64,000 bases of DNA from Jeotgalibaca sp052266715. GTDB taxonomy: Bacteria; Bacillota; Bacilli; Lactobacillales; Aerococcaceae. Position numbers and translations under genes: made by a program. Location: assembly GCA_052266715.1 (NCBI GenBank), contig JBQPRB010000002.1. One strand, 5' to 3'. The stretch's first letter is position 1. Each line of letters begins with the position of its first letter. The notes beneath the pieces were generated by a model. It was not told where the DNA came from, did not search any database, and worked only from the letters and a program-made list of their open reading frames with translations. This document shows, piece after piece, positions 34,267 through 40,868 of this stretch.

Positions 34267-35270
34267 ATGTTCCAAGGCAGAAATTTCTTGAAAGAAATTG
34301 ATTTTACCAAGGCAGAGTTGGAGTACTTGATCGACTTTTCCATCCATTTGAAAGATTTGAAGAAACGCGGCATCCCGCATCAGTACCTGAAAGGCCAGAA
34401 CATTGCCTTGCTGTTCGAAAAACATCGACCCGGACACGAGCTGCGTTCACGGTCGCTACGAATGACTTGGGGGCAGCCCCGGAATTCCTGGGTGCCAACG
34501 ACATCCAACTCGGCAAGAAGGAGTCAGTCGAGGACACAGCTAAAGTACTGGGAAGCATGTTCGATGGTATCGAGTTTAGGGGCTTCAGTCAGGAAACGGT
34601 CGAGGACCTGGGAAAATATGCCGGTGTTCCAGTCTGGAACGGCTTGACCGACGCCTGGCATCCGACCCAGATGATCGCTGATTTCATGACACTGAAGGAA
34701 GAATTTGGTGATCTGGAAGGCAAGAAGCTAGTCTATTTGGGTGACGGCCGCAACAATGTGGCCAACAGCCTCCTGATTACAGGCGCCATCTTGGGAGTCA
34801 GTATCACGATCGCAACCCCGGAATTATTGTTCCCAGAAAAAGAACTGATCGAGTTGGCGAATCAATACGGCAAAACTTCCGGCGCGGTGATTGAAATTAC
34901 GACCAACCCGGCCTTAGCGGTGAAAGACGCGGATGCCTTATATACCGATGTCTGGGTATCGATGGGCGAGGAAGTTACATTTGAGGAACGCGTGAATCTG
35001 CTCAAACCATATCAGATCAATAAGGATCTGACAGACCGTATTGAAAATAAGTGGATTTTTATGCACTGCCTGCCGGCCTTCCACGATATTGATACCGTCT
35101 ACGGCAAGGATGTTGCGCAAAAATTTGGTATTCAGGAAATGGAAGTAACCGATGAAGTATTCCGTAGCCCGCAGGCCCGCCAGTTCCAGCAAGCCGAAAA
35201 CCGAATGCACACGATTAAAGCAATTATGGCCGCCACAAACGGAAATTTGTTCATTCCTAAATTCAAGTAA
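34267..35270 (+). pseudogene. argF: Ornithine carbamoyltransferase gene with a -1 frameshift
   Basis: OTC makes citrulline from ornithine and carbamoyl phosphate. The reading frame from ATG 34267 encodes NFLKEIDFTKAELEYLIDF and then IALLFEK, after which it shifts. The other frame continues from 34422 with TSTRTRAAFTV, then FLGANDIQLGKKESVEDTAK, VWNGLTDAWHPTQM, FMHCLPAFHD and EVFRSPQARQF to the stop at 35270. The break lies in a five-A run (34418-34422); six A would restore EKTSTRTR, the carbamoyl phosphate loop. All later motifs are intact. It may be a real mutation, a sequencing error in the A run, or -1 slippage at AAA. Confidence 0.9.
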
Positions 35271-35273
35271 AAC

Positions 35274-35314
35274 AAAAGACATACCCACCGTTCTAGCGGC
35301 GGGTATGTCTTTTC
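35274..35314. terminator. Bidirectional terminator after argF
   Basis: AAAAGACATACCC (35274-35286) and GGGTATGTCTTTT (35301-35313) form a perfect 13-bp stem with a CCG/CGG inner stem. It serves argF and the converging methyltransferase gene. Confidence 0.93.
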
Positions 35315-35317
35315 ATG

Positions 35318-36457
35318 TTAGTCTTTATTGCGTGGTCTACGTTTTCCCCAGTACTGGAAGTAATCAGTTCTTAAACGGCCATTATAGAGTTTCCGTTTCT
35401 TCGTTGCTCTTTGTCCATAGAATTCCTCAAAATTCAAGTCGCTCGTGATAATGTATTTACTCCAAGTTTCCAAAGGACGGAAAACTTGGCCCATTTGTTT
35501 GTAGAGATTTTCTACATAATCTTGGTCATCCAAGCGTTCACCATAAGGAGGGTTGGATACGATTACTCCAAATTCTTTATCGGTACTGAAATCTTTTAGG
35601 GCCAACTGTTTAAAGGTAATAAAGTCCTCAACACCAGCTTTTGCTGCATTTCTTTTAGCAATTTCAATCATATTTTGATCAATATCAGTACCCATGATAT
35701 CAAGTTCAACATCGAAGTTAGCCTGCATTTTTGCTTCATCACGCAGATTTTTCCATTCTCCTTCAGGAAAAATACTCCAGTCTTCTGAAACAAAAGAGCG
35801 TTGTAAACCGGGTGCAATATTCAAACCGATCAAAGCTGCTTCAATTGGAATAGTACCGGAACCACAGGTTGGGTCATAGAATGGTTTATCCGGGAACCAA
35901 CTTGTTAATTTGATCAGGGAAGCGGCCATGTTTTCTTTGATAGGTGCGCCACCTTTTTCGGTACGATAGCCACGTTTGAATAAACTTGATCCTGAAGTGT
36001 CCACAGTCAAGCTTACTTCATCTTTTAAAATGGAGACCTCGATAGGGTATTCTGCACCGGTTTCTGGAAGTCTTGCACGACGAGAATAGAAATTGGACAG
36101 CCGGTCAACAATTGCTTTTTTTACAATGGATTGGCAGTCAGGTACACTGTATAGCGTAGATTTAACGGATTTTCCTGAAACAGGAAAGGCTGCATCCATG
36201 GGTAATAAATCCTCCCAAGGCAATGCTTTCGTTTGTTCAAATAATTGTTCAAAAGTTTTTGCTGTAAAAGTACCAAAAACAATTTTGACTCTGTCTGCGG
36301 TACGAAGCCATAAATTAGTTTTAATTATATCGGTTGTTGTTCCTTTGAAAAAAGCTTTGCCATTTTCAACTTGAACCTCATAACCCATATCTTTCAATTC
36401 TTTTCCCGTGATAGCTTCAATCCCGCTAGCTGCTGTAGCGACTAATTGATAGGTCAT
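35318..36457 (-). CDS. THUMP-domain class I SAM RNA methyltransferase (RlmL/YpsC-like)
   Basis: 379 residues. The N-terminal ferredoxin-like/THUMP part (TAASGIEAITGKELKDMGY) is followed by a Rossmann methyltransferase with PFYDPTCGSGTIPIEAALIG, IMGTDIDQNMIEIA and the catalytic SNPPYGERL. These are the marks of 23S rRNA m2G methyltransferases of the RlmL-N/YpsC family. The C-terminal R-rich tail (KKRKLYNGRLRTDYFQYW) is usual. It lies next to rnpB and gpsB, the same order as in many Firmicutes. Confidence 0.92.
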   Translation of the reverse strand: MTYQLVATAASGIEAITGKELKDMGYEVQVENGKAFFKGTTTDIIKTNLWLRTADRVKIVFGTFTAKTFEQLFEQTKALPWEDLLPMDAAFPVSGKSVKSTLYSVPDCQSIVKKAIVDRLSNFYSRRARLPETGAEYPIEVSILKDEVSLTVDTSGSSLFKRGYRTEKGGAPIKENMAASLIKLTSWFPDKPFYDPTCGSGTIPIEAALIGLNIAPGLQRSFVSEDWSIFPEGEWKNLRDEAKMQANFDVELDIMGTDIDQNMIEIAKRNAAKAGVEDFITFKQLALKDFSTDKEFGVIVSNPPYGERLDDQDYVENLYKQMGQVFRPLETWSKYIITSDLNFEEFYGQRATKKRKLYNGRLRTDYFQYWGKRRPRNKD

Positions 36458-36494
36458 ATATTTACTCCTCTCTGGTGAATAATATTCATAATAA

Positions 36495-36520
36495 AAGGGC
36501 AGGACTTTTGTCCCGCCCTT
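36495..36520 (-). terminator. Terminator downstream of rnpB
   Basis: Read on the reverse strand: AAGGGCGGGAC, loop AAAA, GTCCTGCCCTT, then TTATT. The core GGGAC-TTTTG-TCC also occurs in the hairpin after deoC. Confidence 0.75.
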
Positions 36521-36551
36521 AGCAAATGGATCATAATAAAAATAAAAAACC

Positions 36552-36937
36552 TGGACTGTAAATTCCTGTAAGCCATGTTCTGTTTCACAAAAAAGTCAGG
36601 CACTTTAATGTGATGGTAATCATCTATCTGCATTTCTGCCTCTTTTCATCGTTCATTTCCTTAAAAAGAGTGCCCCTACCAAAGTTTGGGTTGCTCGCTC
36701 GAGGGGTTTACCCGTTCCACCTATACTGTTTCCGGTATAGTATCGTCACTGTGGCACTTTATAGAATACTTTGGCATAGTTAAAAACCGTAGCCATTTTT
36801 TCTGCCGTCAATTATGCAATTGCCTTAGCTTATTGTTTCGCTAAGCACGAACACTACAAGCATCTCAGCTTGTGCGAGCATGGACTTTCCTCAACCATCA
36901 AAATGATGATCGCGATTACCCGGAATTTACAGTCTTG
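36552..36937 (-). ncRNA. rnpB: RNase P RNA, bacterial type B
   Basis: On the reverse strand the 5-prime part reads GACTGTAAATTCCGGG, then GAGGAAAGTCCATGCTCG, the signature core segment of RNase P RNA. The 3-prime part carries ACAGAACATGGCTTACAG. P1 is visible: GACTGTAAATTCC (36934-36922) pairs with GGAATTTACAGTC (36567-36555). Length of about 385 nt and the internal GGGGTTTACCCG-like helices suit the type B form. It matures the 5-prime ends of tRNAs with RnpA. Confidence 0.96.
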
Positions 36938-36961
36938 TCAGGAAGTTCCTGACAAACACTT

Positions 36962-36990
36962 ATTATATGCTATTTTTAAAAATTATTCAA
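36962..36990 (-). promoter_or_regulatory. Promoter of rnpB
   Basis: On the reverse strand: TTGAAT (36990-36985), 17-bp spacer, TATAAT (36967-36962). Transcription should start near 36955, at the edge of a perfect inverted repeat (36935-36955). Confidence 0.85.
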
Positions 36991-37336
36991 ATGGAGATTC
37001 ATCTTCATGCTCACGGCGTTCTTCTAATTTCGAACCGAAAACATGTTTTTCAAGATTAGATAAACGTTTTAAGATATCGAAGTTGGTAACACCTGTTGTT
37101 GGAGCACCTGAAGATTGTACGCGGCTTCCTACAGTTGCTTGCTTCGTTAAATCATCCACACGGCCAAGCAAACGCTCGTTTTCGCTTTGCAAATAAGCAA
37201 TGTCTTTTTGGTAAGATTCATAATCACGAATAATTAAGTCCAGGAATTCGTCAACTTCGCTCACGTTGTAACCACGCATGGAATTTTTAAATTCTTTTTG
37301 TAAGATGTCTTTAGTAGTTAAATTTTTATCAGCCAT
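36983..37336 (-). CDS. gpsB: GpsB, DivIVA-like cell division regulator
   Basis: Small DivIVA-fold protein of 117 residues that couples peptidoglycan synthases with division. It shows LTTKDILQKEFKNSMRGYNV, then SEVDEFLDLIIRDYESYQKD, followed by a coiled coil to about residue 70 and a short C-terminal trimerisation helix (ILKRLSNLEKHVFG). The start is ATG 37336, with AGAGGTG ahead; GTG 37345 is in that site. The stop overlaps the rnpB promoter region. Confidence 0.95.
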   Translation of the reverse strand: MADKNLTTKDILQKEFKNSMRGYNVSEVDEFLDLIIRDYESYQKDIAYLQSENERLLGRVDDLTKQATVGSRVQSSGAPTTGVTNFDILKRLSNLEKHVFGSKLEERREHEDESPFE

Positions 37337-37413
37337 GACCTGCACCTCTTAGAATATACTTTTATTTTAAAAAAATACTGATTTACACTTTATTGAAAAT
37401 AACCTTCTTATTT

Positions 37414-37419
37414 AGTATA
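37414..37419 (-). promoter_or_regulatory. Extended -10 promoter of gpsB
   Basis: On the reverse strand TGCTATACT is an extended -10 about 75 bases before the start codon. No good -35. Confidence 0.5.
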
Positions 37420-37574
37420 GCAAAAAAAGCGCCTGAATACAATCGATTGGGAAGTCGGTTTCAGGCAACAATATTATGAAAAAACAACATAGAGATATAT
37501 CATAACATCATTAGTTATTGCAATAAAAGTTTGGTAAACTACATACATAAGGAACGAAGCGAGAGGTTGATTAT

Positions 37575-38099
37575 ATGCGAAACAATATGATTGAACGTAT
37601 AACGAATACGATGAATGAATTGCATTTTCCCTGTGAATGGCGAATTCAGTGGTTTCAACGTGAGCAAAAAGTTGAAATTATATTCATGTTTGAAGTGAAT
37701 GCATCCGAACAGTTAGAAGTAGCGGACAAATATCAAACTGTAAACAGCAGCAATCAATTTGTGTTCGAAGACGCCGTGTTACTTTATCATCCACATCTTG
37801 CTATTTTGAAGGATGATAATTATTTGACGACTATAGCTTTTGATGATGATAAAGGTATAAGCGGGGGACTTATTGACGCAGTTTGCAAAACAATGCGTTT
37901 AGTGATCGGAGAAGCAATTGTCGAACTGGAAGAGTTTTTAGTTAGTGATGATTTATCACATTTCGAAATTGACTGGAATTCCAATAACTTTTTGAGTACC
38001 ATGCAGACATATAAAGACACGGGTCGTTTCGACGCGACAATCTATTCGTATCCATCTGAATTACCTGAAGGAGTAGTGGAGAACAATGAAGTGGAATGA
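37575..38099 (+). CDS. DUF3013 family protein
   Basis: A 174-residue acidic cytosolic protein. It resembles DUF3013, found in Lactobacillales just upstream of prmA. Distinct parts are ELHFPCEWRIQWFQREQKVE and the C-terminal FDATIYSYPSELPEG. No catalytic motif is visible. It overlaps the prmA start by 14 bases, so the genes are probably cotranslated. Function unknown. Confidence 0.75.
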   Translation: MRNNMIERITNTMNELHFPCEWRIQWFQREQKVEIIFMFEVNASEQLEVADKYQTVNSSNQFVFEDAVLLYHPHLAILKDDNYLTTIAFDDDKGISGGLIDAVCKTMRLVIGEAIVELEEFLVSDDLSHFEIDWNSNNFLSTMQTYKDTGRFDATIYSYPSELPEGVVENNEVE

Positions 38100-39039
38100 A
38101 GTCGTAATCGTGACGACAACCGAGGCGGTTGAAGCGACAGCAAATTTATTGATGGAGGCTGGGGCGAAAGGAACTGTCATCGAAGATGAATGGGACTACG
38201 TCCATCTGCAAGATGATGGATTTGGTATTCTGAAAGATGAGCACCCTGTCCCAACAGAAGAACAGGACGTCTTTGTAAAGGCCTATTATCCGGATTCGGA
38301 ATCTTTTAATGAAACCTTGGCTTTAATAAAGGCTAGCATGGTGAAGATGAAAGATGCACATTTAAATTTAGGAAAATATTCCTTACTTATTAACGATGTA
38401 AAAGAAGAAGATTGGGAACATTCCTGGAAAGCTTATTACCATCCGGTACGTATCACACGTTATTTGACCGTTGTACCATTTTGGGAAAGTTATGAAAAAG
38501 AACAAAGTGATGAAAAATTATTGGTAATGGATCCGGGCATGGCTTTTGGAACCGGAACACATCCGACGACCCGCCTATCATTAGAAGCACTGGAAACAAC
38601 TATTCGTGGCGGTGAGAAAGTGCTTGATGTCGGAACGGGTTCTGGCGTATTAAGCATTGCTGCTAAAGCCTTTGGTGCTGGAGAAGTTAAAGCGTATGAT
38701 ATAGATGAAATCGCGACCAGACAAGCGAAAGAAAACATCGCTTTAAACGCTTATGCCACAGATGTGACCGTAGAACCTAATAATCTTCTTAGGGGCATTC
38801 ATAATGCTGAAGCTGACTTAATTGTTGCAAATATACTCGCGGAAATATTATTGTTAATGGTAGAGGATGCATGGAATAATCTAAAAAATGGCGGTTATTT
38901 CATTTTATCAGGCATCATAAATTCAAAACGTGAGGAATTGGAAGTCGCTCTACTGGCGCAAGGGTTCATTTTAGAGCAAGCTAAAGTAATGGGTGATTGG
39001 CACTGCTTAATTTGTAAGAAAGAGGTGGATGCTGAATAA
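38086..39039 (+). CDS. prmA: Ribosomal protein L11 methyltransferase
   Basis: Trimethylates L11 at lysines and the N-terminus. The N-terminal substrate domain (KWNEVVIVTTTEAVEATANL) is followed by PGMAFGTGTHPTTRLSLEAL, the SAM loop KVLDVGTGSGVLSIAAKAFG, DIDEIATRQAKEN and DLIVANILAEILL. 317 residues. ATGA-type junction with rsmE. Confidence 0.96.
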   Translation: MKWNEVVIVTTTEAVEATANLLMEAGAKGTVIEDEWDYVHLQDDGFGILKDEHPVPTEEQDVFVKAYYPDSESFNETLALIKASMVKMKDAHLNLGKYSLLINDVKEEDWEHSWKAYYHPVRITRYLTVVPFWESYEKEQSDEKLLVMDPGMAFGTGTHPTTRLSLEALETTIRGGEKVLDVGTGSGVLSIAAKAFGAGEVKAYDIDEIATRQAKENIALNAYATDVTVEPNNLLRGIHNAEADLIVANILAEILLLMVEDAWNNLKNGGYFILSGIINSKREELEVALLAQGFILEQAKVMGDWHCLICKKEVDAE

Positions 39040-39797
39040 TGCAACGCTACATCATTAAAGAATCCTTGCAAAATTTTACAAACGAATCCATCCAGTTAGA
39101 TGAGGACAATTTTCACCATATGAAGAATGTAATGCGTTTCAAACCAGGTACCAAGGTGTATCTAACTGATGCAACAGGTTATAGTTGTGTCGGACGCATT
39201 ATAGGCTTTAGTGAGCGGAAAGTGGAATTGGAATGGGTAGCCGATGAAACCCGGACAAGTGAGATGCCGGTCGAAGTAACGATAGCTTGCGGATTATCCA
39301 AAAACGATAAACTGGAACTCATTATTCAAAAGGCCACAGAACTTGGTGTTCATAAAATCATTCCTTTCCCTTCTAAACATTCTGTTGTAAAATGGGATGC
39401 AGATAAGATGGAAAAGAAATTAGTGCGTTTTGAGCGAATAGCGCAAGAAGCCGCAGAACAATCGCATCGGCAACATGTGCCGAAAATCGAAAAAGCCATG
39501 ACGCTGTCAGAACTTGTAAGCTATGGCAAGGATTATCAGCATAAATTAGTTGCTTATGAAGAAAATGCCAAGGAAGGTGAATATGGGTTGTTTGCCCAGA
39601 CACTGACCCAGTTACAACCTACGGATAAAATATTAATTATTTTTGGCCCAGAAGGCGGCCTCGATCCCAGCGAGATTACGACGTTGGAATCAGCAGGATT
39701 TTCAACTTGTAGCTTGGGGCCAAGGATCCTTCGAACTGAAACAGCGCCATTGTATGCATTGGCTGCCATTTCTTACCAAACGGAATTATTAAAATAA
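39039..39797 (+). CDS. rsmE: 16S rRNA m3U1498 methyltransferase
   Basis: SPOUT-class enzyme methylating U1498 of 16S rRNA. It has an N-terminal PUA-like domain, then ACGLSKNDKLELIIQKATEL, EQSHRQHVPKI and the knot motifs IIFGPEGGLDPSEI and LGPRILRTETAPLYALAAI. 252 residues. Start overlaps the prmA stop as TAATG. Confidence 0.96.
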   Translation: MQRYIIKESLQNFTNESIQLDEDNFHHMKNVMRFKPGTKVYLTDATGYSCVGRIIGFSERKVELEWVADETRTSEMPVEVTIACGLSKNDKLELIIQKATELGVHKIIPFPSKHSVVKWDADKMEKKLVRFERIAQEAAEQSHRQHVPKIEKAMTLSELVSYGKDYQHKLVAYEENAKEGEYGLFAQTLTQLQPTDKILIIFGPEGGLDPSEITTLESAGFSTCSLGPRILRTETAPLYALAAISYQTELLK

Positions 39798-39812
39798 AAG
39801 GGGAATTACACT

Positions 39813-40481
39813 ATGACAAACATTAACAAATATATCGATCACACGTTATTAAAACCAGAAGCGACAGAAGCCGAAATAAAAGAATTGTGTCAAGAAGCGA
39901 TGGAATATGACTTTATGTCAGTATGTGTGCAACCATATTGGGTTAGCAAAGTTAGCGCATTTTTAAGTGGTTCTGATGTAAAAGTTTGTACTGTAATTGG
40001 CTTCCCACATGGTGCTAATACCAAAGAAGTTAAAACGTTTGAAGCTAAACAAGCGGTCCAAAACGGGGCTCATGAAGTTGATATGGTTATCAACATTGGG
40101 GCTGCTAAAGAAGGTAATTTTGAATACATCCGGGAAGAAATTGCTTCCATTGCAGAAGCTGTTAAAGGACAAGCTATCTTAAAGGTTATTATTGAAACGG
40201 CATTGTTAACGGATGAAGAGAAGGAAAAAGCATGTTTAGCAGCTGTAGAAGCTAAAGCTGACTTCGTTAAGACATCGACTGGATTCTCTACGGGTGGTGC
40301 AACCTTGGAAGATATCGCTTTGATGCGCAAAACCGTAGGACCTGACATGGGCGTTAAAGCAAGTGGCGGTGTTCGTACTTACGCTGATGCAGTGGCATTC
40401 ATTGAAGCTGGGGCAACACGTCTGGGTGCTTCAAGCGGTAAGAAAATCGTTGATGAATGGAAAACTACTGAAGGAAAATAA
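39813..40481 (+). CDS. deoC: Deoxyribose-phosphate aldolase
   Basis: TIM-barrel aldolase cleaving 2-deoxyribose-5-phosphate to glyceraldehyde-3-phosphate and acetaldehyde. It has DHTLLKPEATEAEIKELCQEA, EVDMVINIGAAKEG, the Schiff-base lysine in ADFVKTSTGFSTGGAT and VKASGGVRTYADA. 222 residues. It is cut off from other nucleoside catabolic genes. Confidence 0.97.
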   Translation: MTNINKYIDHTLLKPEATEAEIKELCQEAMEYDFMSVCVQPYWVSKVSAFLSGSDVKVCTVIGFPHGANTKEVKTFEAKQAVQNGAHEVDMVINIGAAKEGNFEYIREEIASIAEAVKGQAILKVIIETALLTDEEKEKACLAAVEAKADFVKTSTGFSTGGATLEDIALMRKTVGPDMGVKASGGVRTYADAVAFIEAGATRLGASSGKKIVDEWKTTEGK

Positions 40482-40487
40482 TTTTCT

Positions 40488-40521
40488 GAAAGAGGCCGGG
40501 ACTTTTGTCCCAGCCTCTTTC
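40488..40521 (+). terminator. Hairpin after deoC
   Basis: GAAAGAGGC-GGGAC (40488-40502) and GTCCC-GCCTCTTTC (40507-40521) form a near-perfect stem with a TTTT loop. There is no free T-run after it (CTGTATACG), so it may be a weaker terminator. It also forms the left edge of the element at 40522-40790. Confidence 0.65.
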
Positions 40522-40790
40522 CTGTATACGTACATCTGCCCCGTAAATGTGCTCCAAAAGGCAGCCCCGACGTCACTTTGTCATGGTTGTTGGTGCTTCA
40601 GCAGCTTACAAACATGATACACTTGGGCGTTAGCCCACAGTGCCTCTATAATAATGCTCAGATGGTCTGCGACCATCCTGCGCTTATTCGTTCCAGTTGC
40701 CATAGCCGTTGCTACTTTAGTAGCTTACGGATATGGTATGCGGTAGAAGATTCGGGGCTAAACGCCTTTTGTCCCACTCCCTTTTTTTAG
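40522..40790. repeat. Hairpin-rich structured intergenic element between deoC and relA
   Basis: About 270 bp with no supported coding sequence. It holds at least four strong stems: TCATG..TTGT..GCT with AGC..ACAA..CATGA (40581-40617); TGGGC-GTTA-GCCCA (40624-40637); GATGGTC-TGC-GACCATC (40661-40677); and CCATA.CCGT.GCTAC with GTAGC..ACGG.TATGG (40700-40736). Two of these stems share the 3-prime arm AGCTTAC. With the hairpin at 40488 it is bounded by related GGGAC/GTCCC sequences in opposite orientation. It could be a MITE-like repeat or a structured RNA. Confidence 0.55.
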
Positions 40791-40823
40791 TTTTCAGGAA
40801 TGGCGTTATTGCCTAAATTGACG

Positions 40824-40829
40824 TATAAT
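40824..40829 (+). promoter_or_regulatory. Possible -10 of relA
   Basis: TATAAT 40 bases before relA, preceded by TTGACG too close to serve as its -35. No standard -35 is seen. Confidence 0.4.
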
Positions 40830-40868
40830 AATTAGAAATAACATCTCATAAGAGAAGGGTGTGACCAA

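Noticed and set aside
34467..35270. A separate gene for a shortened OTC-like protein starting at 34467
   Set aside because: No ribosome binding site at 34467, and the upstream sequence in the same frame encodes the conserved TSTRTRAAFTV; it is the 3-prime part of frameshifted argF.
36870..37196. Plus-strand open frame of 108 codons
   Set aside because: It is antisense to rnpB and gpsB, both strongly supported on the other strand.
40363..40790. Short open frames between deoC and relA
   Set aside because: They run through strong hairpins, have no ribosome binding sites, and their composition follows the stems rather than coding bias.
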